DNA of 64,000 bases from Rhizobium sp. BK418 (GCF_004341105.1 NZ_SLZK01000009.1:89591-153590); one strand, 5' to 3'. Shown: positions 1 through 9,285, numbered from the stretch's first letter. Numbers and translations are program-made. The notes: a model not told the origin generated them from the sequence alone.

Positions 1-910
1 TGATGCGCCCGGCCGGGCTGTCACAATGTAGGATGATATCGGAACCCGTCATTTCCGACAGCATAAGCCTGCCGGGAAGGGCGGGTTGCTCAGGCTTCTC
101 GACACGGATCGTCATGGATTCGGGGCGCAGCCCGGCTACCAGACCCGAACGGCCCTGCCAGCCGGGAAGATGTTCGACAGGAAGGAAGTTCATCGGCGGC
201 ACGCCGAGGAAGCCCGCGACAAAGCGGTTCTGCGGCTGATCGTAGATCGCTTCAGGTGTATCGAACTGCAAGAGATCGCCGTCCTTCATCACGGCAATTC
301 GATCAGCCAGCGAGAGGGCCTCGGTCTGGTCATGGGTGACATAAACGATGGTTGCACCGAGTTGGTGATGTAGTTCCTTGATTTCGGTGCGCATGGCGAC
401 GCGTAACGCGTTGTCGAGGTTCGACAGCGGCTCGTCCATCAAGAAGATGGAGCTGTTGCGCGCCATGGCACGGCCCATCGCTACGCGCTGACGCTGGCCG
501 CCGGAAAGTGCACCCGGTTTGCGATCGAGATACGCTTCGAGCTGCAGCGTCCTCGCGACGCTTTCGGCGCGCGCATTGCGTTCGGCTTTCGGCATGCCGC
601 GCAACTCCAGGCCGAAGGCGATGTTCTCGCGCACCGTCATGTGCGGATAGAGCGCGTAATTCTGGAAAATCATGGCGATGTCGCGATCCTGGGGCGCAAG
701 ATCATTTGCCCGCCGACCGCCGATTTCGATAAGGCCCTCCTCACAGCGTTCAAGCCCGGCAATCAGCCGCAACAGCGTGGACTTTCCGCAGCCGGACGGA
801 CCGACAATGACGACGAATTCGCCTGATTTGATGTCCATGGAGACGCCGTGCAGAATCTCTGGCCCGTCGGGATAGGATTTTCTGATGTCCCGCAGGGAGA
901 TGCCGCTCAT
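1..910 (-). CDS. ugpC: ABC transporter ATP-binding protein, UgpC/MalK type (partial, runs off left edge)
   Basis: The reading frame starts at the ATG at 910 and is still open at base 1, so about 303 N-terminal residues are visible and the end of the C-terminal regulatory domain is missing. Seen: Walker A GPSGCGKST near residue 37, signature LSGGQRQRVAMGRA, Walker B FLMDEPLSNLD, H-loop THDQTEA, then the start of the MalK-type TOBE region. It overlaps the glycerophosphodiesterase gene by four bases (ATGA), so it is translationally coupled as the last visible gene of the operon. Family knowledge: this subunit hydrolyses ATP to drive the two permeases upstream. Naming as ugpC rests on the neighbours; the ATPase alone could serve any sugar importer. 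Confidence 0.9.
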   Translation of the reverse strand, partial: MSGISLRDIRKSYPDGPEILHGVSMDIKSGEFVVIVGPSGCGKSTLLRLIAGLERCEEGLIEIGGRRANDLAPQDRDIAMIFQNYALYPHMTVRENIAFGLELRGMPKAERNARAESVARTLQLEAYLDRKPGALSGGQRQRVAMGRAMARNSSIFLMDEPLSNLDNALRVAMRTEIKELHHQLGATIVYVTHDQTEALSLADRIAVMKDGDLLQFDTPEAIYDQPQNRFVAGFLGVPPMNFLPVEHLPGWQGRSGLVAGLRPESMTIRVEKPEQPALPGRLMLSEMTGSDIILHCDSPAGRI

Positions 911-1656
911 TGCTCGGCCTCCACACGGAGGCGATTGCGAATGGCGATTGCAAGGCTCGGCCGGTCTGTTGTGAAGATTTTCACGCCAAGCGCCAGAACC
1001 TTTTCGATCTGCCGAGCTGAATGGGCCGCCCAGCAGCCGAAGTCGAGGCCGGCAGCATTGACCTCAGCCATCAACGCAGAATCGGCAGTATCCACATGGA
1101 TGCCGATTTCCGGGATATCGTGGGCCTTCGCGACTTCGATGATGGCTGCGGTTCCAAGCTGCCGCAGTACCGGCGGGCTGACAAGCCAGAGTTTGGGCCG
1201 GCTGGTGGCCTTCGAAAGCGCATCCTGCGATTCCACTAGAAAGGAAGAGAAGGTCGTCCTTTCCAGCATGTCGTGGCGGGCAAGGGTTTCGATGACGCGC
1301 GGCACAAAATTTTCGTAGGGCCGGCCATCGACGCCCGGCTTGATCTCGCAGCGAAAATCAACCGCGCTGTCGATATAGATCGCACAGAGTTCGTCAAGCG
1401 AGATTGGATGTCCGCCGGCGCCGTAGTTGATGATGGCGGCGCGAACTTCAGCCTCGCTCATGGCTGCGATTGCACCACTACGGTCCGTCGTGCTGTCAAG
1501 CGTCGCGTCGTGATGAACCATGATCGCGCCATCGGCTGTCGGATGAACGTCGAACTCCACCTCCTCCAGCGACATCTTTGCCGTGGCTGCAAAACCTTGG
1601 GGCGTGCTGTCACCGAATTCCAGAGTACCGCCGCGGTGCGAAGCAATGCGTGTCAT
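907..1656 (-). CDS. ugpQ: Glycerophosphodiester phosphodiesterase (GDPD family)
   Basis: About 249 residues. The GDPD signature is visible: HRGG near residue 6, the metal-binding EFDVHPTADG segment, HHD about ten residues later, and a second-half CEIKPG. The family hydrolyses glycerophosphodiesters to glycerol-3-phosphate and an alcohol. No signal peptide is visible, so it should act in the cytoplasm on imported diesters. I chose the ATG at 1656 because AAGGAC precedes it; the longer frame begins at 1677, directly after the ugpE stop, without a ribosome binding site. It lies between the permease and ATPase genes and overlaps the latter, which strongly ties the transporter to glycerophosphodiesters. 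Confidence 0.88.
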   Translation of the reverse strand: MTRIASHRGGTLEFGDSTPQGFAATAKMSLEEVEFDVHPTADGAIMVHHDATLDSTTDRSGAIAAMSEAEVRAAIINYGAGGHPISLDELCAIYIDSAVDFRCEIKPGVDGRPYENFVPRVIETLARHDMLERTTFSSFLVESQDALSKATSRPKLWLVSPPVLRQLGTAAIIEVAKAHDIPEIGIHVDTADSALMAEVNAAGLDFGCWAAHSARQIEKVLALGVKIFTTDRPSLAIAIRNRLRVEAEQ

Positions 1657-1679
1657 TCTGTGCTTGTCCTTCTTCATGG

Positions 1680-2489
1680 TTATTTAACGGCGCCGAGCGT
1701 GATACCGCGCACTAGATGGCGCTCGACGAGCAGAAAACCGAGGAGCACGGGCAGGATGCTGAGGGTGGAGGCGGCCATCACGAGAGGCCAGTCGACCAGG
1801 CCCTCGCCGGGATTGATGCGATAGAGGCGGGCGAGGCCGATCTGCAGTGTGTAGAGATCATCCTTGCCGACGGCGACCAGCGGCCAAATATAGTTGTTCC
1901 ACTCTGAGATGAAGATGTAGAGGCTCATCGAGAAGATGGCCGGCCGCGCTATCGGCACGATCACCCGCCAGAGCACCTGCAAGGGTGTGGCGCCGTCCAT
2001 GTAGGCTGCCTCGTCCAGCGCCTTCGGTATGCCCTTGATATACTGACGCAGAAAGAAGGCTGCAAAGCCATTCGATATCGCCGGCAGGATGAGGCCGGCA
2101 TAGGTATCAAGCAGCCCCGCCTTGGCGAGCGTCAGATAATTTGGAATGAGGCTGATATGGCTGGGGATCATCAGCGTGGCGACCGTCGCACCGAAGAGAA
2201 GATTTCCGTCCCGGAACCGGTAGCGCGCGAAGGCGAAGGCCGCTGTGGTCGCGACCGTGATGCCGAGCAGCGTCACCAGCCCCGACACGATGATGCTGTT
2301 GAGGAGATAACGGGCGAAATTATACTCGGCGACAGCGCGAACATAGTTATCCAGGGTGAACTCGTATCTGCCTGTATAATAGGACTGCGCGGTCTCGAAC
2401 GACATCCAGATGGAATAAAGCACAGGCGAAAGGAAGATCAGCCCGGCAGACAGCGCAAGACCTGTGACGACAGCGTTCTTACGCTTCAT
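1680..2489 (-). CDS. ugpE: ABC transporter permease, UgpE/MalG type
   Basis: 269 residues, about six hydrophobic segments, with the cytoplasmic EAA loop (DEAAYMDGATPLQVLWRV) that docks on the ATPase. The C-terminal VRGITLGAVK is the usual MalG/UgpE ending (cf. GAVK/GAIK endings of the other permeases here). It overlaps the preceding permease gene by 11 bases and is preceded by GGAGGG, so it is translated as part of the same operon. It forms the inner-membrane channel with the UgpA-type partner. Substrate is inferred from the UgpB-like binding protein and the GDPD gene next door. Confidence 0.88.
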   Translation of the reverse strand: MKRKNAVVTGLALSAGLIFLSPVLYSIWMSFETAQSYYTGRYEFTLDNYVRAVAEYNFARYLLNSIIVSGLVTLLGITVATTAAFAFARYRFRDGNLLFGATVATLMIPSHISLIPNYLTLAKAGLLDTYAGLILPAISNGFAAFFLRQYIKGIPKALDEAAYMDGATPLQVLWRVIVPIARPAIFSMSLYIFISEWNNYIWPLVAVGKDDLYTLQIGLARLYRINPGEGLVDWPLVMAASTLSILPVLLGFLLVERHLVRGITLGAVK

Positions 2490-3381
2490 AATGGACCCTC
2501 CGGCCTATGACGAAGGATTTGATCAGCGCCAGCATAATCAGAAAGATGAAAAGCAGGACGGCGAGCGCCGAACCTCTGCCGATGTCGAAGAGCGTAAACC
2601 CTATGCGATAGAGCAGATTAACGAGCATGTCGGTAGCACCCGCCGGGCCGCCATGGGTCATGATGTTGACGATGGTGAAGACCTGGAAGGCCTCTATGAC
2701 GGAAATAACCAGGAGGAAGTAGGTGGTCGGCATGACGAGCGGCACGGTCACCCGCCGGAACACGTGGAAACGCTGGCCGCCATCGACGGCGGCGGCGTCA
2801 TAGAGTTCCTGCGGCACAGCCTGCAGGCCGGCGATATAGATGATGATATCGTAGCCGAGCTGTTTCCACGTATTGACGAAGATCAGCACCCACAAAGCAA
2901 GTTGCGGATCCTGCAGCCACTGCACCTTGCCGAGACCGAGCGAGGTCAGAGCAGCATTCACCATGCCGTAGTCGGTAGCGAAGATCCATGAAAAGACGAC
3001 AGCGATCGAAACGGTCGATGTGACGGAGGGAAGAAACAATGCCCCGCGCAAGAGCCGCGAGGGCAACGTCTCACGGACGAGGTAGCTCGCGACCGCCAAC
3101 GCCAGAGACAATCTGATCGGTACGGAGATCAGCGCGAAGATAGCGGTGATCTGTAACGAATTCCAGAAGTCGCGAGAGTTCAGCAACAGGCGGTAATTAT
3201 CGAAGCCGACGAAAGGCATGGTCGGCGACAGGAAGTCCCAGTGCCGAAAGCTGAGGTTCACACTGGTAATAACGGGAATATAGGTAAAGACCGTGATGAA
3301 GAGGATCAGCGGTGCGACCAGGAGATAGGGTGTGAGTTTTCGCAGCATGGGGACCGAGACAGTTGAGACGACGGGCCTCAT
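2479..3381 (-). CDS. ugpA: ABC transporter permease, UgpA/MalF type
   Basis: 300 residues with an N-terminal membrane segment (LTPYLLVAPLILFITVF) and about five more, plus the EAA loop (YDAAAVDGGQRFHVFRRV). A later start at 3348 (MLRKLTPY) is possible, because the first 11 residues add nothing recognisable. Its end overlaps the UgpE-type gene. Family knowledge: it heterodimerises with the UgpE-type permease to form the translocation path for the substrate delivered by the periplasmic binding protein encoded just upstream. Confidence 0.87.
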   Translation of the reverse strand: MRPVVSTVSVPMLRKLTPYLLVAPLILFITVFTYIPVITSVNLSFRHWDFLSPTMPFVGFDNYRLLLNSRDFWNSLQITAIFALISVPIRLSLALAVASYLVRETLPSRLLRGALFLPSVTSTVSIAVVFSWIFATDYGMVNAALTSLGLGKVQWLQDPQLALWVLIFVNTWKQLGYDIIIYIAGLQAVPQELYDAAAVDGGQRFHVFRRVTVPLVMPTTYFLLVISVIEAFQVFTIVNIMTHGGPAGATDMLVNLLYRIGFTLFDIGRGSALAVLLFIFLIMLALIKSFVIGRRVHYEA

Positions 3382-3409
3382 GGTCCACCGTCTTGCTGAA
3401 GGGAGAGGC

Positions 3410-4669
3410 TTAGTTGCTGGAACGCTTGGCTTCTTCGCGGGTCTGTGCGGCGAAGTCCTTCATCGTCTCGGCAACGTCGCGCTGGCCGAGCGCCATGGCT
3501 TCCCACATCTTGTATTCGGTCGTACGCATCCAGGTGACGACCGGCGGACGGGCACGGCCATGGGCGAAATCGAGCTGCTTGATGGCGACATCGATGCCCT
3601 GCTTCTTGGCGAGCGCTTCGGCGGCGGCGGGCTGGGCCGCACTCTTCTTGTTGATCGGCAGGTAGCCTGTCGCGGCGAACCAGATGGCGTTTGCCTCCGG
3701 CGAAGCGGCATAGCTGATGAATTTGTAGGCTGCGTCCTGGACGTTCTTCGAAGAAGTCGAGAGGATACCGATACCAGCGCCGCCGATCGGAACGGAGCAG
3801 ACCTTGTTGCAGGGCATCGGGCGGACTTCGAGCTTGTCACCGAGCGCCTTCTTGGCGCCGCCATAATCACCCGTCGAGTTCAGGGAAATGCCGACCTTGC
3901 CGGCATAGAAGGCGTCGCGGCCGACATCTTCATCGGTGACGCCGTCGGGAGAGGCAACCTTGTGGTCATGAACGAGCGAGGCCATCCACTGATACGCTTC
4001 GATCGTATTTGGCGAGTCGAGCAGGATGTCGTTGGTCTTGGAGTCGATGAGCTCGCTATCGTTGGACATGACGAGACCCCAGCGGGCGAACTGACCGGGA
4101 GCAGCAATGCCGGTGATGCCTTCCGAGCCGAGTTTTTCGGTAATTGCCTTCGAAACGGCAAGAATGTCTGCGAAAGTTTTGAGGGACGGTTCCGTCGTGA
4201 AGCCGGCGCGCGCCAGGATGTCCTTGTTGTAGTAGAGGACCGGCGTGGACGAGTTGAACGGCACTATGTAGTTCTTGCCGTTATAGACGCCGACTTCACG
4301 GGCATAGTCGTAAAGGTCGTCCTTCAGCGGGTCGGCATTGAAATAGGGTGTGAGGTCGATCAGGGCGCCGCGATCGGCAAAGAGGCCGTAGCGGGTGACT
4401 TCCATGATGACGGCATCGGGGGCGCGATTGGCGGGAATGGCCGCTTGCAGCTTTGCGACGATATCGTTGTAATCGCCAACAAATTCGCCTTCGATGTGAA
4501 TGCCGGGATTGGCCGCTTCGAAATTGGCGATGATCTTGCTGAGCGCCTCGCCGGACGACTTGCTGAAGCTGTGCCAGAACTTCACCGTCGTATCGGCATG
4601 TGCCGAACCAACCATGGACATCAGAGCGACGACGCTGGCCGCAATCGTATTCTGCAATTTAACTGACAT
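3410..4669 (-). CDS. ugpB: Periplasmic substrate-binding protein, UgpB-like
   Basis: About 419 residues, starting at the ATG at 4669, which has GGGAGAAG at good spacing; the longer frame from 4702 adds 11 residues without a site. A signal peptide (IAASVVALMSMVGSAHA) precedes the mature start DTTVKFWHSF. The segment PFNSSTPVLYYNKD and the GYLPI segment near residue 325 are characteristic of UgpB, the sn-glycerol-3-phosphate / glycerophosphodiester receptor. It is the first gene of a minus-strand operon (binding protein, permease, permease, GDPD, ATPase). A broader carbohydrate specificity cannot be excluded. Confidence 0.85.
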   Translation of the reverse strand: MSVKLQNTIAASVVALMSMVGSAHADTTVKFWHSFSKSSGEALSKIIANFEAANPGIHIEGEFVGDYNDIVAKLQAAIPANRAPDAVIMEVTRYGLFADRGALIDLTPYFNADPLKDDLYDYAREVGVYNGKNYIVPFNSSTPVLYYNKDILARAGFTTEPSLKTFADILAVSKAITEKLGSEGITGIAAPGQFARWGLVMSNDSELIDSKTNDILLDSPNTIEAYQWMASLVHDHKVASPDGVTDEDVGRDAFYAGKVGISLNSTGDYGGAKKALGDKLEVRPMPCNKVCSVPIGGAGIGILSTSSKNVQDAAYKFISYAASPEANAIWFAATGYLPINKKSAAQPAAAEALAKKQGIDVAIKQLDFAHGRARPPVVTWMRTTEYKMWEAMALGQRDVAETMKDFAAQTREEAKRSSN

Positions 4670-5020
4670 AATACTTCTCCCTTGCAAAAGAAATTGCATC
4701 ACGTGTTGGCGACGATTAGCGGGCAGACGAGACAGTTTCTTGAAGGCTGTGTGAAGTTTTGGTGACTGGGCGGGTGTATGGATGGTTCAACGCTGCGTCG
4801 GAATAACTACGTCAATATTCTCGATATAAAATGCACGCAGAGGGTGGCATATTTACAAAAAGACAACCGAACGGTCTTTAATAAAATTCGCCATAGGTTG
4901 CATATTTTGCAAAACTTCTTTCAAAAAGCTCAGTAATGATTGTTTTAAGATAACAGAGGCACCAAAAATGGAGCGCCGAGACTTCACGCACTGATTGATA
5001 TATTCAGCAAAATATGCTTG
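4670..5020. promoter_or_regulatory. AT-rich divergent intergenic region (about 350 bp)
   Basis: No gene seen. The stretch separates the ugp-like operon (minus) from the type I secretion operon (plus) and must hold both promoters. It is clearly more AT-rich than its neighbours, especially from 4800 to 5010. No convincing -35/-10 pair could be fixed by eye. Confidence 0.4.
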
Positions 5021-6787
5021 ATGGAATTCAGTTTTAGTAAACAAATCGATAGCGGCGTGTCTCTATCTCGAACATGGTATGCATTTCTTGCGGTCGCGGT
5101 TGCTAGTGGATTTATCAATCTGCTGCATTTGACCGGCTCTTTATTTATGCTCGAAGTCTATGATCGCATTTTGCCGAGCAAGAGCATCCCATCTCTGATT
5201 GCCTTATGTATGCTTGTCCTGTTGCTCTACGGCTTTCAGATGGGGTTCGATGTCGTCCGTGGTCAGATGCTGACGCGGGTAGCCGATATTCTGGACCAAC
5301 AACTGGAAGGCCGCATGTACAGGGCGCTGCTCAAAGTGCCTTTTTCCGGTGAGGTCAAGGGTGATGGTCTGCAGGCTCTTTCCGACCTCGACCAGATTCG
5401 CGGGTTTCTTTCTGGTAACGGTCCCAACGCCCTGTTTGATTTCCCGTGGCTGCCATTTTACCTGCTCATTTGCTTCCTGCTTCATCCCTGGATCGGGGTC
5501 AGTGTCCTGATCGGTGCCGTCATTCTGGTTATTTTGGCGGTGCTGACGAATTGGTCCACCGCAGCGCTGAACGAGAAGGCGGCGAGTGCGCGCGGCCAGC
5601 GTAACATTTTTGCAGGTAGCAGTGTCCGCAACGCCGAAGCCATTCAAGCCATGGGCATGTCAGGCACGATGATGGCGGTATGGCGGGAGCTGCACGGCCA
5701 GTACAAGCGCGAGAGCCGAAGGGCGGCCGATATTGTCGGTGCCTACGGCGCTGCGTCGCGTGTGGCCCGCATGATCATCCAATCGGGCGTCATGGCCGTG
5801 GGGGCTGTGCTCGTAGTGAGTGGCGACGCTACCGCGGGCAGCATCATTGCCGGATCGATTCTTTCGGCAAAAGCGCTTGCGCCGGTGGAGCAGGCGATCG
5901 GCAATTGGCGCAGCTTCACATCCGCCCGGCAGGGTTGGAAACGCCTTCAAAAGTTTTTCGAAATTGCCCCGGAAACAGAAAGAGCGCTGTCTTTACCCCG
6001 ACCGGCCTTCACATTCTCGGTTGAAAATTTGACCGGAACTCCGCCCAACGGGTCTACAGTCACGCTGGCTGACGTTTCATTCGAGCTTCAGGCAGGAAGC
6101 GCACTCGGCGTCATCGGACCGAGTGCATCCGGCAAGTCAACGCTTGCGCGTCTGATCGTCGGTGCCTGGCCGATACGCTACGGCAAGGTGCGGTTTGACG
6201 GAGCGAATCTCGATCAATGGGACATGGATGAGCTTGGTCAGTATCTAGGCTACCTGCCGCAAACGGTCGAATTAATGGCTGGCACGGTTGCGCAGAATAT
6301 CGCTCGTTTCCAGCCTGATGCGACGCCCGCCTCGATCATCGATGCCGCAAAAGCTGCAAATGTTCACGATCTTATCTTGAACCTGCCAGAGGGCTACAAG
6401 ACCAAGGTTGGAGCCAATGGCGACGCACTCTCAGCCGGGCAGAGACAGCGTATTGCCTTGGCGCGAGCGCTTTATGGGGACCCTTTCCTCGTCATATTGG
6501 ATGAACCCAATTCAAACCTGGACGCGGAAGGTGAAAACGCTCTCAACGGCGCGATCGCCAACGTGAGGGCGCGAGGCGGCATTGTGATCGTCATCGCACA
6601 TCGGCCGAGCGCGCTTGCGAATGTGGATCTGGTTGCGGTTATTGCAGCTGGCAAGCTGCAGCGGTTCGGCACGAAGGAAGAGATTTTCGGGCAGGTACTG
6701 CGTCAGAATATCCGGCCGGTCACATCGGATCAACAGCCGCGAGTGATCGAAGATGCTGGGTCATCATCCGCTGCGAATGACGTGTGA
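5021..6787 (+). CDS. prsD: Type I secretion ABC transporter, PrsD/PrtD family
   Basis: 588 residues. An N-terminal membrane domain (hydrophobic segments between about residues 18 and 285) is followed by a nucleotide-binding domain: Walker A GPSASGKST near residue 366, signature LSAGQRQRIALARAL near 470, Walker B VILDEPNSNLD near 491, H-loop IAHRPS. It has no peptidase C39-like domain, as expected for PrtD-type exporters of RTX proteins. The start is ATG 5021; a TTG sits just upstream at 5018 and the ribosome binding site is weak. It is followed at once by the membrane fusion protein and then a likely cargo, so it powers export through both membranes with an unlinked TolC-like outer-membrane protein. 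Confidence 0.9.
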   Translation: MEFSFSKQIDSGVSLSRTWYAFLAVAVASGFINLLHLTGSLFMLEVYDRILPSKSIPSLIALCMLVLLLYGFQMGFDVVRGQMLTRVADILDQQLEGRMYRALLKVPFSGEVKGDGLQALSDLDQIRGFLSGNGPNALFDFPWLPFYLLICFLLHPWIGVSVLIGAVILVILAVLTNWSTAALNEKAASARGQRNIFAGSSVRNAEAIQAMGMSGTMMAVWRELHGQYKRESRRAADIVGAYGAASRVARMIIQSGVMAVGAVLVVSGDATAGSIIAGSILSAKALAPVEQAIGNWRSFTSARQGWKRLQKFFEIAPETERALSLPRPAFTFSVENLTGTPPNGSTVTLADVSFELQAGSALGVIGPSASGKSTLARLIVGAWPIRYGKVRFDGANLDQWDMDELGQYLGYLPQTVELMAGTVAQNIARFQPDATPASIIDAAKAANVHDLILNLPEGYKTKVGANGDALSAGQRQRIALARALYGDPFLVILDEPNSNLDAEGENALNGAIANVRARGGIVIVIAHRPSALANVDLVAVIAAGKLQRFGTKEEIFGQVLRQNIRPVTSDQQPRVIEDAGSSSAANDV

Positions 6788-6797
6788 TGAGGCCGCC

Positions 6798-8102
6798 ATG
6801 CGTTTGCGAAATCTAGCAAAATTACCGCTTGCCAAGCACATCGCCGCCGTCGTCCTGTTGGCATTCGGCCTGGTCGTCGGCGTTTTCGGATGGGCGATGA
6901 CGACCGAGCTGTCGAGCGCGGTCATTGCCTCCGGGCGCGTCATCGTCGAGGGAAACACAAAAAAAATACAACATCTAGCTGGCGGGATTGTCAGCGAAAT
7001 CGACGTCAAGGAGGGCGATCGGGTGGATGCCGATCAAGTGCTCGTCCGCCTGAATGGAACGGTAGTACAGGCCAATCTTTCAATTGCGGAAAATACGCTT
7101 GCGCAACTCTATGCACGCCGCGCAAGACTTCAGGCCGAAGCATCCCGCGCATCCGAGTTGACGGTTCCCGAAAAACTGTCCGAGCTCACAACGTCCAAAT
7201 CGGCTGCAACGCTCGTTGCAAGCGAACAGAATCTATTCATCAGCCGTAAGAATGCCCTTGAAGGCATGAAGAGGCAGATGGTCACGCGAAAGCAACAGTT
7301 AACCGATGAAGTCAATGGTCTGACGGTTCAGATCGATGCGATCCGGGATCAGGTCAGCCTTGTTGATCAGGACCTTGAGAAGGTTAATACGCTCTATCAA
7401 AAGGGCCTGACGACACAGCAGCGGCTGAACGATTATAAGCGCCGCAAGTCTGAGCTTGAAGGGCAGATGGGTCAGGGTATCGCGGCCCGTGCGCAGACTG
7501 AAGGCAGAATCGGCGAGCTTGACCTCCAGCTCCTGCAACTCGACGAAGACAGGCAGTCGGAAGTGTCCAAGGATCTGACCTCGGTTGAGGCCAGTATCGC
7601 CGAATATGAAGAGCGGCTGGCCGCGACTCAGGATCAGCTCGCCCGCCTAGAGATCCGGGCCCCGATTGCAGGCCGCATCTATCAGCTCGGCGTTCACAAC
7701 GTTAACGCAGTGGTGCAGCCGGGCGAAGTCTTGATGCTCATCGTCCCCGAGCATGACGAACTGCAAGTTGAAGCAACCATCGTGCCCAAGGATATTGACC
7801 AGATTTACAAGGGGCAGCCGGTCGATATCCGGTTTACAGCGTTCAACCAGACGACGACGCCTGATATTGCAGGGAAAGTTTCCGTCATCTCGCCTGACCT
7901 TCAGACGGACCCGCGTACAGGGGCAGCGTTTTATACGCTGCGAATAACGCCTGATATGACCACTCTGAAGAATCTGTCCGAGGGCTCCCTCTATCCAGGC
8001 ATGCCCGCCGAAATATTCATCAAGACCGCAGACCGCACGGTCATATCGTATTTCACCAAACCTTTCAGAGATAGGCTGCGACTGGCATTCAGAGAAGAGT
8101 GA
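6798..8102 (+). CDS. prsE: Type I secretion membrane fusion protein, PrsE/HlyD family
   Basis: 434 residues from ATG 6798, which has TGAGG six bases upstream; the frame is open from 6753 inside the ATPase gene, and 6777 is a possible alternative start. One N-terminal transmembrane segment (HIAAVVLLAFGLVVGVFGWAM) leads to a biotinyl-lipoyl-like half (QHLAGGIVSEIDVKEGDRV), a long coiled-coil hairpin (about residues 95-280), the second lipoyl half (IRAPIAGRIYQLGVH) and a beta-barrel domain. It bridges the inner-membrane ATPase to the outer-membrane channel. It lies 10 bases after the ATPase gene in the same operon. Confidence 0.9.
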   Translation: MRLRNLAKLPLAKHIAAVVLLAFGLVVGVFGWAMTTELSSAVIASGRVIVEGNTKKIQHLAGGIVSEIDVKEGDRVDADQVLVRLNGTVVQANLSIAENTLAQLYARRARLQAEASRASELTVPEKLSELTTSKSAATLVASEQNLFISRKNALEGMKRQMVTRKQQLTDEVNGLTVQIDAIRDQVSLVDQDLEKVNTLYQKGLTTQQRLNDYKRRKSELEGQMGQGIAARAQTEGRIGELDLQLLQLDEDRQSEVSKDLTSVEASIAEYEERLAATQDQLARLEIRAPIAGRIYQLGVHNVNAVVQPGEVLMLIVPEHDELQVEATIVPKDIDQIYKGQPVDIRFTAFNQTTTPDIAGKVSVISPDLQTDPRTGAAFYTLRITPDMTTLKNLSEGSLYPGMPAEIFIKTADRTVISYFTKPFRDRLRLAFREE

Positions 8103-8277
8103 TCTCGTCGGTCTATTGTACCAAAAAGGGCCTGATCAAATCTCTCTTTCATCGCTGTTGCATACTTGCCAAAATCTTATGCTTAATTATTAGTAAACTT
8201 AGACGTTTGTCGCTGGTGAAATTAGTGTATCGGGCGTCGCAACGAAAGCTTTGTTAGAAAAGCAACGGAGAACATTC

Positions 8278-9240
8278 ATGGCAGGTTTGACAGTCACGTT
8301 CGGGAACGGTGGTGCCTCTACCGTTTTCGACCTTCAAAGCATCGACGCGCAGAATAATAGTGCTCTTGATAACAGCACGCAGAAGCAGGAAGTATCCGAT
8401 CAAAACGGCTCGACCCTTCAATCGGGCTCTGTCAACGTCGGGGTTGCACCCGTCAGCGGTTCCGGTACGGGTGGCAATGTCGCCGTCAACTTCGACGCGG
8501 CTACGAATTCCTTCAACTTCGACGTGGTCGGGAAGTGGAATTCGGTCAAGAACGTTTTGGCCCAATCCGACAGTGCAGAAAACGTCTATTTCAAGGACTT
8601 CGTTCAGGCTGACGTCCATCTCGGCGGCACCACTGCTTCGACGGTCGAAATTCTCAACGTCAAGCGTGCAAACGTTACGACCGGCTCGGGCAATGACACC
8701 GTAACGATCTCGCTTCTGTCAAATGACAAGAACTGGGTAAACGCAGCTACGGTCGACACGGGTGCCGGCAACGACACGATTACGATCAAGGCCGGCCAGA
8801 GCCTCAATGCAATTGGCGGAATCAGCGGCGCAACTGCCGTTAACGGTGGCAACGGCGTTACGGACGGCAGCAATTCGTCCGTCATCATCAATGCAGGTGC
8901 CGGCGATGACACGATCGATCTTCATGGCGTCAACCTGAAGTCCTCGACGGTCATTGGCGGCACTGGCGTCGATCATATGATCGCAAGTGGTGGTGCAGAT
9001 ACCTTCGTCTTCAAGCTTGGCGATATGGCTGCCTCACTCGTGACTGACGTCATCGAAGGCTTCAATGCTGCCGTCGACAAGGTCAAAGTCGAAGGTACGA
9101 CTGCTGACGACTGGAGCGTCGCGCATTTTGCCGGGGACACCATCATCTCTTACACGGGATCGACCCCAGGTCACGACGGTGAATCGATTATCCTGAAGGG
9201 TAATATCGCCTCGGACATTCATAACTGGTTCACCGTATAA
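8278..9240 (+). CDS. RTX-like secreted protein, likely cargo of the adjacent type I system
   Basis: 320 residues from ATG 8278 (ACGGAG eight bases upstream). It lacks an N-terminal signal peptide and contains no cysteine, both usual for type I substrates. Degenerate RTX/beta-roll motifs are visible: GSGNDTVTI, GAGNDTITI, GAGDDTIDL and GGTGVDHMIASGGADTFVF, then a serralysin-like DVIEGFNAAVDKVKV segment and a hydrophobic C-terminus (IHNWFTV) suited as an uncleaved secretion signal. It has only a few calcium-binding repeats, so it is a small, repeat-poor member. No catalytic domain was recognised in the first 130 residues; an adhesin-like or matrix role is possible but not shown. It is 175 bp downstream of the membrane fusion gene. 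Confidence 0.78.
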   Translation: MAGLTVTFGNGGASTVFDLQSIDAQNNSALDNSTQKQEVSDQNGSTLQSGSVNVGVAPVSGSGTGGNVAVNFDAATNSFNFDVVGKWNSVKNVLAQSDSAENVYFKDFVQADVHLGGTTASTVEILNVKRANVTTGSGNDTVTISLLSNDKNWVNAATVDTGAGNDTITIKAGQSLNAIGGISGATAVNGGNGVTDGSNSSVIINAGAGDDTIDLHGVNLKSSTVIGGTGVDHMIASGGADTFVFKLGDMAASLVTDVIEGFNAAVDKVKVEGTTADDWSVAHFAGDTIISYTGSTPGHDGESIILKGNIASDIHNWFTV

Positions 9241-9257
9241 TTGTCTGAGCTAGATCA

Positions 9258-9285
9258 GGACATGCCGCCGGAAGGCGGCATGTCT
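9258..9285. repeat. 28-bp hairpin, left copy flanking the insertion sequence
   Basis: Arms GACATGCCGCC and GGCGGCATGTC are perfectly complementary around a GGAA loop. An identical 28-bp copy lies at 10813-10840, and the insertion sequence occupies exactly the space between them. The hairpin sits 18 bases after the RTX-like gene's stop, where a terminator is expected; without the element it would separate convergent genes (RTX-like plus, lacI minus). Confidence 0.9.

Noticed and set aside
3332..4666. 444-codon plus-strand frame
   Set aside because: Shadow of the ugpB-like gene; no ribosome binding site and no family features.
4729..4757. Pho-box-like repeats (minus strand CTTCACA, CTTCAAG, CTGTCTC at about 11-base spacing) upstream of the ugpB-like gene
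   Set aside because: Suggestive for a ugp operon, but each repeat differs from CTGTCAT at several positions; too weak to list without a matrix score.
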